Assembly: GCA_008123405.1 (NCBI GenBank)
Contig: VSSA01000004.1
Location: forward strand, 1-64,000
Length of the DNA: 64,000 nucleotides
Direction of reading: 5' to 3'
Origin: Nocardioides sp. BGMRC 2183
Lineage (GTDB): Bacteria; Actinomycetota; Actinomycetes; Propionibacteriales; Nocardioidaceae
Position 1 is the stretch's first letter. Every line of letters starts with the position of its first letter. Of the stretch, positions 53,107 to 63,256 are shown in pieces. The notes beneath the pieces are model-generated. The model was not told the origin of the DNA and searched no databases. It saw nothing but the letters and a program-made list of their open reading frames with translations. Made by a program: the position numbers and the translations under genes.

Positions 53107-54354
53107 ATGGACTTCGACGACACCCCCGACGAGGCAGCCTGGCGGGCCGAGGTCCGCGCCTTCCTCGCCGACCACAAGGACGAGCTCGGTGCGCGCACCG
53201 GCCGTCGCGACCTCGATGACGAGACCTCCCGACGCCGGCAGGCCCTCCTCTACGACGCCGGTTATGTCGGCGTCACCTGGCCGGTCGAGGCCGGTGGCCG
53301 CGGGGGCACGCCGATGCAACAGGCGATCGTCGATCAGGAGATGGCGCGCGCCGCGATCCCCGGACTGATCAACCTGATCGGGATCGGCATGTGCGGCCCG
53401 ACCGTGATCGGGCACGGCAGCCAGGACCAGAAGGACCGGTATCTGAAGAGGCTGCTGCGCGCCGACGACGTCTGGTGCCAGCTCTTCAGCGAGCCGGCCT
53501 CAGGCAGCGATCTGGCTGCGCTGCGGACCCGGGCGGTCCAGGACGAGCAGGGCGACTGGCACATCACCGGCCAGAAGGTGTGGACCACGCTCGCGCACCT
53601 CGCCGACTACGGCATCCTGCTCACCCGCACCGACCCCGACGTCGCCAAGCATCGCGGGCTGACCATGTTCGTGGTCGACCTGAAGGCGCCGGGCGTCAGC
53701 GTCCGGCCGCTGCGCCAGATGACCGGCGGCGCCGAGTTCAACGAGGTCTTCTTCGACGACGTGGTGATCCCCGACAGCGAACGGCTCGGGGAGGTCGGCG
53801 AGGGCTGGCGGGTGGCGCTGACCACCCTGATGAGCGAGCGGCTCACGCTCGGCGGTGGGGGCGGCGACATCGGGATGAACGTGGAGCGGGTCGCCGAGCA
53901 CGTCGGCGGACGGATCGGTGCGCTCCCGCCCGATCGGCAGGCGTTGGTGCGCCAGGACTTCGGCCGTGCCTATGTCGCGACGCTCGGGATGCGCTACACC
54001 GGCTATCGGCTGCTCACCGCGCTCAGCAAGGGGAGCCTGCCTGGTCCGGAGGCGTCGGCCGGCAAGCTCGCCGGCACCCGCGCTGCCCTCGAGCTCGCCG
54101 ATCTCGCAGTGCGGCTGCTCGGCGACGACGCCGTCTACGGGGCAGGGCCGGACAGCGCCCGGCCGGACAGCGCCGGTCCGGATGAGACGGCCACGTGGCA
54201 GTTGCTGCAAGCAGGACTCCCCGGGATGGCGATCGCCGGCGGCACCAACGAGGTGCTGCGCAACATCATCGGCGAGCGGGTGCTGGGGCTGCCGCCGGAG
54301 CCGCGGGCCGACAAGGGCATGACCTTCCGCGAGCTCGCTGCCGCGGGTGCGTGA
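53107..54354 (+). CDS. Acyl-CoA dehydrogenase, large subunit type
   Basis: This 415-aa member resembles actinobacterial FadE subunits that work as pairs. Visible are LFSEPASGSDLAALRTRAV (flavin site), GQKVWTTLAHLADYGILLTR, GEVGEGWRVALTTLMSERL and AIAGGTNEVLRNIIGERVLG near the C-terminus. A short Asp/Ser/Pro insert (from a duplicated 15-bp unit, about 54147-54176) lies just before the last conserved helix. It starts an operon with a second, smaller dehydrogenase and an acyl-CoA ligase, typical of heterotetrameric enzymes for steroid side chains or similar acyl-CoAs. Confidence 0.93.
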   Translation: MDFDDTPDEAAWRAEVRAFLADHKDELGARTGRRDLDDETSRRRQALLYDAGYVGVTWPVEAGGRGGTPMQQAIVDQEMARAAIPGLINLIGIGMCGPTVIGHGSQDQKDRYLKRLLRADDVWCQLFSEPASGSDLAALRTRAVQDEQGDWHITGQKVWTTLAHLADYGILLTRTDPDVAKHRGLTMFVVDLKAPGVSVRPLRQMTGGAEFNEVFFDDVVIPDSERLGEVGEGWRVALTTLMSERLTLGGGGGDIGMNVERVAEHVGGRIGALPPDRQALVRQDFGRAYVATLGMRYTGYRLLTALSKGSLPGPEASAGKLAGTRAALELADLAVRLLGDDAVYGAGPDSARPDSAGPDETATWQLLQAGLPGMAIAGGTNEVLRNIIGERVLGLPPEPRADKGMTFRELAAAGA

Positions 54355-54369
54355 GAGGAGCACGGAGAG

Positions 54370-55380
54370 ATGGACTTCGACCTGAGCGCGGAGCAGCGCG
54401 ACCTTGCTGCGGCAGCCGCCGACTTCCTCGGCGCGGGCGCCGACCTGGCGGCCGTCCGCGCCGCCCTCGACGACATCGAGACCCCGCTGCCGGTGCCGCC
54501 CGGACGCAAGGGGCTGGTAGAGAGCGGATTCGCGACGATCACCGTCCCGGAGGCGAGTGGTGGGGGCGGAGGGACGGTGCTGGACCTGGCGGTGGTGGCC
54601 GAGCAGGCCGGGCGGGTCCTCGCCGGCCCCTCGCTGGTCGGCTATGCGCGGGCCGCCGAGCTGCTCTCCGGCGACCAGGCGCGGCTCGCTGCCCTGGCCG
54701 ACGGCAGCCTCGCGGTCGCCGTCCACGACGGTGGGCCGGTGCTCGACGCCGTGGGTGCGGACCAGTTCCTCGCCCGTGTGGGCGACGACATCGTCATCGC
54801 GGCCGGGACCGTGTCGCCGCGGGCGGCGATCGACGCCAGCCGTGGACTCGCCGACGTCGCCCTGGGCGACGCCGAGGTGGTTCTCAGCGATGCCGCCGAG
54901 CGGTGGCGACGAGCTGAACAGGTCGGCCGGGTGGTGCTGGCTGCCGAGGGACTGGGCGCGGCGGCTCGTGCGGTCGAGCTCGGCGTCGCGTACGCGAAGG
55001 AGCGGCACGCGTTCGGCCGCCCGATCGGCTCCTACCAGGCGGTCAAGCACGCCCTGGTCGACGCCTACGTCGAGGTCGAGCAGCTGCGCTCCCTGGTCTG
55101 GTGGGCCGCCTGGACCGCCGAGGAGGAGCCGGCCGCGTTGCCGCTGGCGTCGGCGGCCGCGAAGGCCGCTGCGGCGTCGGCGCTGGAGCGCGCGGCGGAG
55201 ACCCTGATCCAGGTGCACGGCGGCATCGGCTTCACCTGGGAGCACGACGCGCACCTGTACTGGCGGCGCGCCAAGGTCGACCGACTGCTGCTCGGCGACG
55301 AGGCCGGCGCGCTGGACGAGGTGGCCCGGATCGCACTCGGTGACCTGCCGGGGGCCGAGCGCGCGGGGGCCGAGCGATGA
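54370..55380 (+). CDS. Acyl-CoA dehydrogenase, small subunit type
   Basis: This 336-aa partner is shorter than canonical (about 380) and lacks the usual flavin-contact TEPxxGSD loop, which fits the second subunit of alpha2beta2 FadE enzymes. The C-terminal half is well conserved: YAKERHAFGRPIGSYQAVKH, SAAAKAAAASALERAAETL, and QVHGGIGFTWEHDAHLYWRR, where the His-Gly-Gly loop belongs to the active site. AGAGGAGC precedes the ATG 15 bp after the large subunit. Confidence 0.92.
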   Translation: MDFDLSAEQRDLAAAAADFLGAGADLAAVRAALDDIETPLPVPPGRKGLVESGFATITVPEASGGGGGTVLDLAVVAEQAGRVLAGPSLVGYARAAELLSGDQARLAALADGSLAVAVHDGGPVLDAVGADQFLARVGDDIVIAAGTVSPRAAIDASRGLADVALGDAEVVLSDAAERWRRAEQVGRVVLAAEGLGAAARAVELGVAYAKERHAFGRPIGSYQAVKHALVDAYVEVEQLRSLVWWAAWTAEEEPAALPLASAAAKAAAASALERAAETLIQVHGGIGFTWEHDAHLYWRRAKVDRLLLGDEAGALDEVARIALGDLPGAERAGAER

Positions 55381-56897
55381 GCGCCCCCGGAGCTCACAAC
55401 CTCGCTGTCATGGCCGAGGAGTCCTACCACCGACACGGAGACTTCGAGCAGCTCTTCTTCGAGGGTCGCTGGTACACCTCCACCGAGATCCACGACCGCT
55501 CCACCCGGGTCGCCGGCGGCCTGCGACGCCTCGGTGTCGAGCCCGGGGACCGGGTCGTGGTGATCACCATGAACACCCCCGAGGTGTTCATCAGCTATCG
55601 GGCGATCTGGCGTGCCGGCGCGGTGGTCACCCCGGTGATCTTCTTGCAGACCGAGCCCGAACTGCGTCACATCCTGGCCGACTCCGGTGCCCGGGCGGCC
55701 ATCGTCTCCCCGGAGCTGCTCGGCCTGGTCACTGCCGCGGCGGCCGGACTCGACCTGCGCCTGATCGTGGTCGGGGACGTGCCCGAGGGTACCGACGCGA
55801 CGTCGTACGACGCACTGGAGGACGGTGAGCCCGCGCCGATCGAGCCGCGCGCCGACCATGAGATGGCCGCGCTGCTCTACACCGGCGGCACCACCGGGCG
55901 GGCCAAAGGCGTCATGTTGAGCCACCACGGGCTGTGGGCGTCGGGCGCGGGGATGGCGGAGTTGGCGCGCCAGATGACGGCGACCCGATCGCTGCTGCCG
56001 CTGCCGCTCTCGCATGCCTACGGGCTGATCGTCACGATCGGCGGCCTGCACGCGGACCGGCGGATGATCTCGGTGCTGCAGCGGTGGTTCGATCCGGTCG
56101 GCTGGCTGGAGCTGGTCGCCGAGCACCGGTTGGAGTCCAGCCCGGTGGTGCCCTCGATGCTGCAGATGTTGCTCGAGCAGCCCTATGCCGACTACGACCT
56201 CTCGTCGCTGGAGACCTTCGGCTCAGGCGCGGCGCCGCTGCTGCCGTCGGTGCGGGAGCGGGTGGAGCGTGAGTTCGGTGTGACCATCCTGGAGGGCTAC
56301 GGCTGCACCGAGGCGAGTGCGGTGATCTCGGCGCCGTCGGTGCTCGACAATCGGCCCGGCAGCGTCGGCAAGCCGCTGCCGCAGCACGAGGTGGCCATCC
56401 TCGACCCACTCGGACAGCCGGTGCCGACCGGCGAGGAGGGGGAGATCTGCGTGCGCGGGGACGGCATCATGCTCGGGTACTGGAACGACCCCGAGCAGAC
56501 CGCCCGCACGGTGGTCGACGGCTGGCTGCACACCGGCGACGTGGGCCGGTTCGACGAGGACGGGTTCCTCTACGTGGTGGACCGGATGAAGGACCTGATC
56601 ATCCGCGGCGGCTTCAACGTCTTCCCGCGCGATGTCGAGGACGCGCTCCTCGAGCACGACGCGGTCGCGGCCGCTGCCGTGGTCGGCGTACCGGATGAGA
56701 AGAGCGGGGAGGAGGTGGTCGCCGTGGTCGCACTGCACCCAGGCGCGAGCGCGGACAACGACGACCTCGTGGCATTCGCGCAGGATCGGCTGGCCCGCTA
56801 CAAGTACCCGCGTGAGGTGCGGATCGTCGACGCCATCCCCCTCACCAGCGTGGGCAAGACCGACCGGAAGGCAGTGCGCTCCCTGGTCCGCGGCTGA
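55377..56897 (+). CDS. Acyl-CoA ligase (AMP-forming)
   Basis: This 506-aa ANL-superfamily ligase activates a carboxylic acid to its CoA thioester. The P-loop LLYTGGTTGRAKGVMLSH, GYGCTEASAVIS, the Asp in GWLHTGDVGRFDEDGFLYVV and the C-terminal catalytic Lys in TSVGKTDRKAV are all present. It overlaps the small-subunit gene by four bases, so ligase and dehydrogenase are made together: activation then first desaturation of the same substrate. The chain type cannot be read. It ends at a repeat-based hairpin shared with the thioesterase gene. Confidence 0.94.
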   Translation: MSAPGAHNLAVMAEESYHRHGDFEQLFFEGRWYTSTEIHDRSTRVAGGLRRLGVEPGDRVVVITMNTPEVFISYRAIWRAGAVVTPVIFLQTEPELRHILADSGARAAIVSPELLGLVTAAAAGLDLRLIVVGDVPEGTDATSYDALEDGEPAPIEPRADHEMAALLYTGGTTGRAKGVMLSHHGLWASGAGMAELARQMTATRSLLPLPLSHAYGLIVTIGGLHADRRMISVLQRWFDPVGWLELVAEHRLESSPVVPSMLQMLLEQPYADYDLSSLETFGSGAAPLLPSVRERVEREFGVTILEGYGCTEASAVISAPSVLDNRPGSVGKPLPQHEVAILDPLGQPVPTGEEGEICVRGDGIMLGYWNDPEQTARTVVDGWLHTGDVGRFDEDGFLYVVDRMKDLIIRGGFNVFPRDVEDALLEHDAVAAAAVVGVPDEKSGEEVVAVVALHPGASADNDDLVAFAQDRLARYKYPREVRIVDAIPLTSVGKTDRKAVRSLVRG

Positions 56898-56901
56898 CGC
56901 T

Positions 56902-56977
56902 GACCCGGCGCGAATGCGAAAGGGCCGCGTGCATCTCCGCCGGGTCGTCGCGACTCTGTCCGCGTTTGAGCCGGGTC
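56902..56977. repeat. GACCCGGC / GTTTGAGCCGGGTC inverted pair at a convergent junction
   Basis: A near-complementary pair (56902-56918 and 56962-56977) can form a long stem across the 84-bp gap between the ligase and thioesterase genes. The right arm GTTTGAGCCGGGTC is identical to copies at 3384 and 3416. It is probably also the transcription terminator. Confidence 0.75.
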
Positions 56978-56980
56978 GGC

Positions 56981-57901
56981 TCAGATCCGGATCAGGCCCT
57001 CCTGCATGACGCTGGCCAGCAGGAGGCCGTCGGGGGAGCGGACCTCGGCGCGGCAGAGGGTGCGTCCGTGGTCGGCCCAGGGCGAGGTCATCTGCCACAG
57101 CGACCAGGCCTCGGCGTCGAACGGCGCGTGGAACCACAGTGCGTGGTCGATCGTCGCGGCGCCGATGTCGCCGTACAGGGCACGGCCGTGGGGACGCACC
57201 GACGGGTGCAGGATCCGCATGTCGCTGGCGAAGGTGAGGGCGGCGGCGTGCAGCACCGGGTCGTCGGGCAACGGGCCACCGGAGCGCATCCAGACCTGCG
57301 TCGGTGTGCCCGGAGCGACCGGCGTCGAGAACCAGTCGGGCCCGAGGCCCACGGTGCGCAGCTCGAAGGCGTCCAGCGTCGTCCCGTACGGCGACATCTC
57401 CTCGACCACCGCGCCGAGCGTCTCGTGATCGGGGCGGAACTCCTCGGGGTCCGGTGCCGTGGGCGCCTCGAGTTGATGCTGCAGCCCGGTGCGCGGCGCC
57501 GCGAAGGAGCACGCCATCTCCATGATCACCCGTTCGTGCTGGACCACGCTCACGGTGCGGTGCGAGAACGAGCGACCGTCTCGGTTCCGCTCCACCTCGA
57601 TACGCAGAGCGGCCGCCGGGTCGCCGGGACGCAGGAAGTAGGCATGCAGCGAGTGCGGCGCCCGGCCCACGTCGACGGTGCGGGCGGCGGCGACCAGGGC
57701 CTGCGCGGCGACCAACCCACCGAAGACGTGCCCTGTGTTGCGGGCAGCCTCGGAGTGCTCGGCCGCGAACGCGTCCGGCGCGAGCTCGGTGAGCTGGAGC
57801 AGGTCGAGCAGCTCGGCCATCGGTGTGGTCCACGGCCGGTCAGGGGCCATCGCGCCGATCGGCTCGGCAGCGGTGGCGGTATCAGGGGTCGAGTGCAGCA
57901 C
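56981..57901 (-). CDS. Acyl-CoA thioesterase II (TesB-like)
   Basis: This 306-aa double-hotdog thioesterase hydrolyses acyl-CoA to free acid and CoA. Conserved parts are HVFGGLVAAQALVAAARTV near 60, SLHAYFLRPGDP, FSHRTVSVVQHERVIMEMACSF, and the C-terminal ATIDHALWFHAPF with the active-site Asp. Start is uncertain: GTG at 57901 gives the longest frame, while MAELLDLLQL (ATG at 57820) matches the usual family N-terminus; neither has a clear ribosome site. Confidence 0.9.
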   Translation of the reverse strand: MLHSTPDTATAAEPIGAMAPDRPWTTPMAELLDLLQLTELAPDAFAAEHSEAARNTGHVFGGLVAAQALVAAARTVDVGRAPHSLHAYFLRPGDPAAALRIEVERNRDGRSFSHRTVSVVQHERVIMEMACSFAAPRTGLQHQLEAPTAPDPEEFRPDHETLGAVVEEMSPYGTTLDAFELRTVGLGPDWFSTPVAPGTPTQVWMRSGGPLPDDPVLHAAALTFASDMRILHPSVRPHGRALYGDIGAATIDHALWFHAPFDAEAWSLWQMTSPWADHGRTLCRAEVRSPDGLLLASVMQEGLIRI

Positions 57902-57930
57902 CCGGCCACCCTCGCCGCGCGGCCTGGCAC

Positions 57931-57981
57931 GGTCAAACCCTGGTCCCGGTCAAACCCTGGCCCCGGTCGAACCCTGGTCCC
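57931..57981. repeat. Three 17-bp tandem repeats
   Basis: Units at 57931, 57948 and 57965 read GGTCAAACCCTGGTCCC with one or two changes, followed by a partial unit. They lie 30 bp upstream of the tesB-like start in the 212-bp divergent gap before the MFS gene. Spaced 17 bp, they could be regulator sites or slippage products. Nothing else is recognised in the gap. Confidence 0.85.
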
Positions 57982-58113
57982 GGTCGGGACCGGCCACCGG
58001 GGCCACGCACCGCCCGCCACGCACACCGCCCCGCCATGGGGTGACCAGCGGCACGGAATGCGCGTCGCCAGCACACTGTTGACCACAGTCGTGACCCGAG
58101 CCGACCACGCCCG

Positions 58114-59358
58114 ATGACCGCCGCCACCGACACGCCCCGCGCGAGCGCCGACCGCACCCCGGCGGTGGCGTCGCGCAACCCTGCCCTGGCGATCTTCGCC
58201 CTCGCCGTCGGCGGCTTCACGATCGGCACGGCGGAGTTCATGACGATGGGGGTGCTGCCCGAGATCGCGGCCGGCGTCGACGTCTCGGTGCCCACCGCCG
58301 GTCACGTCATCTCCGCCTATGCGCTCGGCGTCGTGGTCGGCGTACCGATCCTGGCCTTCTTCGGAGCCGGCCTGCCCCGGCGGGCCCTGCTGATCGCCCT
58401 GATGGCGGCCTACGCGGTCTTCAACCTGCTCAGCGCGGTCGCGCAGAGCTACCACGTGCTGACCCTGGCCCGCTTCCTCGACGGTCTGCCCCACGGCGCC
58501 TACTTCGGAGTGGCCAGCCTGGTCGCGGCCAGCGTGGTGAGTCCCGAGCGTCGCGGCCGGGCGGTCGCCTCGGTGATGCTGGGCCTCTCGGTGGCCAACG
58601 TCGCCGGGGTCCCCGCCGCGACCTGGCTCGGGCAGAACCTCGGCTGGCGTACGACGTACCTGACCGCGGCGGCGCTGGCCGGGATCACCGTGGTCGCGAT
58701 CCTGGTCGCGGTGCCCTCCACCCCTGGCGATCCGTCCACCGACGGGCGGCAGGAGGCCAGGGAGTTCTTCGGCAGCCTCCAGGTGTGGCTGACCATGGCC
58801 GCGGGAGCGGTCGGGTTCGGCGGGCTCTTCGCGGTCTACTCCTACATCGCCCCGACCGTCACCCAGGTCGGGGGACTGGACAGCTCGACCGTGCCGTTCT
58901 TCGTGCTCGCGCTCGGTCTCGGCATGGTCGCCGGCACGTGGCTCGCCGGCGAACTGGCGTCCTTCTCGGTGTTCAAGAGTCTGCTCGGCGGTGGCATCAG
59001 CTGTGCCGCTGTCCTGGTCGCCTACTTCTTCCTGGCGCCCGCCGGCTGGTGGCTCCTGCCTGCTGCTTTCCTGACCACCGCGACCGGGTCGGTGCTGGTG
59101 GTCAACCTGCAGCTGCGCCTGATGGACGTCGCCGGCAACGCGGTCACCCTGGGTGCCGCGATGAACCACGCCGCGCTCAACGTCGCCAACGCGCTGGGCG
59201 CCTGGGCCGGCGGCGTCGTGATCGCCGCCGGTTACGGCTACCGGGCGCCGGCGCTGGTGGGCGCCGCGCTGGCGGTGCTGGGCGTGCTGATCCTGCTGTG
59301 GTCGGCAGCGGTGCATCGTCGTACGGCGGTCGCCGCCAGCGAGCCGGTCACCGCCTGA
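58114..59358 (+). CDS. MFS exporter (DHA1 family, AraJ/CmlR-like)
   Basis: This 414-aa transporter has 12 predicted membrane helices. The N-terminal signature FTIGTAEFMTMGVLPEIA and ARFLDGLPHGAYFGVASLVA are typical of the proton-driven AraJ/chloramphenicol-exporter branch. Such proteins export sugars or drugs; the substrate here is unknown. It stands alone between the thioesterase and trpS genes. The ATG at 58114 gives a hydrophilic N-terminus of about 25 residues before helix 1. Confidence 0.9.
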   Translation: MTAATDTPRASADRTPAVASRNPALAIFALAVGGFTIGTAEFMTMGVLPEIAAGVDVSVPTAGHVISAYALGVVVGVPILAFFGAGLPRRALLIALMAAYAVFNLLSAVAQSYHVLTLARFLDGLPHGAYFGVASLVAASVVSPERRGRAVASVMLGLSVANVAGVPAATWLGQNLGWRTTYLTAAALAGITVVAILVAVPSTPGDPSTDGRQEAREFFGSLQVWLTMAAGAVGFGGLFAVYSYIAPTVTQVGGLDSSTVPFFVLALGLGMVAGTWLAGELASFSVFKSLLGGGISCAAVLVAYFFLAPAGWWLLPAAFLTTATGSVLVVNLQLRLMDVAGNAVTLGAAMNHAALNVANALGAWAGGVVIAAGYGYRAPALVGAALAVLGVLILLWSAAVHRRTAVAASEPVTA

Positions 59359-59383
59359 CGGCGCGACGCCCCGATCCCGGTGA

Positions 59384-60513
<1,130 letters not shown>

Positions 60514-60514
<1 letters not shown>

Positions 60515-61017
60515 TGCCGACGATCGGCGTCGCCATCGCCGTACCGGAGCCGTGGGCGAGCCAGCTCGAGGACTATCGGCGCGACATCGGCGACCCGACC
60601 GCCCAGGGTGTGCCCAGCCACATCACGCTGATCCCGCCGACCGAGGTCGCCGAGGACCTCACCGCGATCGAGCGACACCTGGGCGCCGCGTCCGGGCCGT
60701 CCCAGCCGTTCGGCGTGCATCTGCGCGGGACCGGCACCTTCCGTCCGGTCTCGCCGGTCGTCTTCGTCAGCCTGGCGGAGGGCATCTCCCAGTGCGAGCA
60801 GCTCGCCTTCGCGCTGCGCCGCGGACCGCTGGCCGTCGAGCTCAGCTTCCCCTACCACCCCCATGTGACGGTGGCGCACCACCTCGGCGACGCCGAGTTG
60901 GACCGCGCCTTCGACGACCTCCGTGACTTCGAGTGCAGCTTCGAGGTCACCGAGTTCCACCTGTACGTCCACGAAGGGGAAGCGGGGTGGCAGACCCGGA
61001 GCACGTTCGCGCTCTGA
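60514..61017 (+). CDS. 2'-5' RNA ligase / 2H phosphoesterase family protein
   Basis: This 167-aa protein of the 2H superfamily has both catalytic His-x-Thr motifs, HITLIPP (near 33) and HVTVAHH (near 114), facing each other in a bilobal fold. Members are cyclic phosphodiesterases or RNA ligases (ThpR-like). Its physiological substrate is unknown. It is translationally coupled to trpS, which suggests a tRNA-related role, but that is inference. Confidence 0.9.
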
Positions 61018-61028
61018 GTCGGCAGGCG

Positions 61029-62096
61029 ATGACGACCACAGACAGCACGACCCAGGACAACGCGTCGGCCCAGCAGCAGTCGGCGCTCCAGCTCCGGTTG
61101 CTGCGAGCACGCCGGAAGTACCCGCTGCTGGATCACATCCTCGACACCGTGGAGCACTTCTCCGCGGTCAACGGCAGCATCCAGGCCGGCGGCATCACCT
61201 ACTTCGGGTTCCTCTCCTTCTTCCCGATCCTGGCCTTGGCGTTCGCGTTGATCGGCTTCCTGGCGAAGGTCTATCCCGACGCCGAAGCCGATCTGATCAG
61301 TGCGATCAACGCGCTCTTCCCGGGCCTGGTCGGCAACGGGGACGGTCAGATCTCGCTGGACACCATCCGCGACTCGGCCCCGGGGATCTTCTCGGTCGGA
61401 CTCCTCGTGGTGCTCTACTCCGGCCTCGGCTGGCTCTCCAACACCAGGACAGCGCTGCTGGTGATGTTCGAGCTGCCCGAGCGGGAGCAGCCCAACTTCG
61501 TGCTCGGCAAGCTGCGCGACCTCGTCGCTTTGGTCGTCCTCGGCGTGATCCTGCTGCTCAGCGTGAGCATCTCGGGGGTGGTCCGCGGACTGTCGGAGGA
61601 GATCCTGGAGTTCCTGCACCTGGGTGACGAGCTGGGCTGGTTCCTGGCGGTCGTCGCCGTCGCCGTCGGGTTGCTCGCCAGCATGCTGCTCTTCTGGACG
61701 CTCTTCCGCGTCCTGGCCCGCCCCGAGATCCCGGCGAAGGCGCTGTGGTCCGGAGCGCTGGTCGGCGCCATCGGCTTCGAGATCCTGAAGCAGATCTCGC
61801 AGTGGCTGCTCGCCGCGACGGCGGACTCTCCGGCCTTCCAGGCGTTCGGGATCGCGCTGATCCTCCTGGTGTGGATCAACTACTTCGCCCGGGTCATGCT
61901 GTACGCCGCCGCCTGGTCCTACACCTCCCCGGTCGCGATCGCCGCACGTCCGCTGCCGCCGGCGATCCTCTACGGCCCGCCGTCGCCGCGGTTCCCCGGC
62001 GACGAGGAGCCGTCCGCACCTGCGTGGGTGAGGCCGTTCGCCACCGGCGCGGCAGCGATGCTCGCGTTGGTCGCACTCGTCCGACGTCGACGATGA
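61029..62096 (+). CDS. YihY/BrkB-family inner membrane protein
   Basis: This 355-aa protein has six predicted membrane helices. Family features are GGITYFGFLSFFPILALAFAL near 57 and the C-terminal ALILLVWINYFARVMLYAAAW block. YihY proteins are poorly understood; transport or virulence roles have been suggested for relatives, and it is not an RNase despite old naming. The ATG at 61029 gives a hydrophilic 30-residue start. It follows the 2H gene by 11 bp in the trpS operon. Confidence 0.92.
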   Translation: MTTTDSTTQDNASAQQQSALQLRLLRARRKYPLLDHILDTVEHFSAVNGSIQAGGITYFGFLSFFPILALAFALIGFLAKVYPDAEADLISAINALFPGLVGNGDGQISLDTIRDSAPGIFSVGLLVVLYSGLGWLSNTRTALLVMFELPEREQPNFVLGKLRDLVALVVLGVILLLSVSISGVVRGLSEEILEFLHLGDELGWFLAVVAVAVGLLASMLLFWTLFRVLARPEIPAKALWSGALVGAIGFEILKQISQWLLAATADSPAFQAFGIALILLVWINYFARVMLYAAAWSYTSPVAIAARPLPPAILYGPPSPRFPGDEEPSAPAWVRPFATGAAAMLALVALVRRRR

Positions 62097-62157
62097 TCAA
62101 GCGACTCCAGCGACGCGCGACACCAGCGCCACGATCCCGACAAGAGAGCAGCTCCCG

Positions 62158-62385
62158 ATGAAGTTCGAACGCAAGCACGCCGTCCTGCTCCTGCTCGTTG
62201 CTGCCTGGAACGTGATCACCTTCGGCAACTTCGCCAAGAACCTCTACAGCGCCTACGAATCGGGCGAGGATCGTGCCACCGGCTACTGGGTGGCCCACAC
62301 CGTGCTGATCGTGGTGAACCTGGCCATCGCGGCACTGCTCGGCTCGCTGGGCTGGAAGGCGCTGCGCAGCACGCGCAAGGACTGA
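62158..62385 (+). CDS. Small two-helix membrane protein (SCO4848-like)
   Basis: This 75-aa protein has two membrane helices (about 7-25 and 46-66), a basic N-terminus MKFERKH and a tyrosine-rich central loop. Small proteins of this type follow trpS and yihY in streptomycetes and relatives, so the call rests on neighbours and helix pattern. AGAGAGCAG lies before the ATG as a weak site. Function unknown. Confidence 0.82.
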   Translation: MKFERKHAVLLLLVAAWNVITFGNFAKNLYSAYESGEDRATGYWVAHTVLIVVNLAIAALLGSLGWKALRSTRKD

Positions 62386-62549
62386 GCGCTGCACGCCGAC
62401 ACGGCGGGTGTGAGGACCGTCGCGTCGGCGTCGTACCCGTGGAATCGGTCGGTGCCGGGCCGCAGCCTAGAATCGCCGGTGACGGCCCGTCCCCGGGCCG
62501 GGGTCGGCGCCGGGCGCCGGCGAGTCGCAGTTCCGCGGGAGTCCTGATC

Positions 62550-63191
62550 ATGAGCGTGTCCGCCACCACGGCGTCGACACCGCCGTCGCGGGCGCTGCGG
62601 GTACGTCGCGCGCGCGGGCTGGTCAGCGGCTCGGTCGCCGCGTTCGGCGCACTGGTGGCCCACCTGGCCGCCGGCGGAGCTGTCGAACTGGTGCCCGGAC
62701 TGGTGGTCCTCGGCGTCGCGGTGCCGCTCGCCGTGGCGCTGACCCGGGCCGACGTGGTCGCCCCGGGCCGGCTCCTCACGGTCGCCGCCACGGCCCAGCT
62801 GGTCAGCCACCTGTGCCTGCTGATGGCTCCGTCGGACGCGGGGCACGTCCACCACGGCGGGACCGGTGCCGGGGCTGGTGCCGCGATGGTGCCCTCGGTC
62901 GCGATGTTGGCCGGGCACGCCGCGGTCGCACTCGTCGTGGCGGCGTTGGCCGCCGGCCTGGATCGCGCCGTCCTCGATCTGTTGGCGAACCTCCTGGTGC
63001 GGCTGCTGCCCCGGACCCCGGGTGCGGTCGTCGTCCCTGCCCTTCGGCGCGCGCTCGTCCATGGCCGACCCCGCGTACGACGTACCCACGGGCTCGTGGC
63101 GACCCGAAGCGCGCGAGGGCCACCGGGGGCGCTGACACCGCCACCGCGGATGCCGCTGCGCGGCGTCCGGATGCCCCTCGCGCCCTGCTGA
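62550..63191 (+). CDS. Membrane protein of the copper/peroxidase operon
   Basis: This 213-aa protein has about five hydrophobic stretches (27-47, 48-65, 75-93, 112-135 and a weaker one near 140-155), and a His-rich loop (DAGHVHHGG) that could touch metal. The C-terminus is Arg/Pro-rich. No family was recognised with confidence. It precedes the PCu(A)C and DyP-type genes on the same strand, so a part in copper handling at the membrane is plausible. A candidate -10 (TAGAAT, 62468-62473) lies about 77 bp upstream. Confidence 0.68.
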   Translation: MSVSATTASTPPSRALRVRRARGLVSGSVAAFGALVAHLAAGGAVELVPGLVVLGVAVPLAVALTRADVVAPGRLLTVAATAQLVSHLCLLMAPSDAGHVHHGGTGAGAGAAMVPSVAMLAGHAAVALVVAALAAGLDRAVLDLLANLLVRLLPRTPGAVVVPALRRALVHGRPRVRRTHGLVATRSARGPPGALTPPPRMPLRGVRMPLAPC

Positions 63192-63256
63192 CCCGCCGCC
63201 GGTGGGAGCACGGCGCTCCCCGCGCGCTCCGCGCGCACCGACGAACGGAACCCGAC

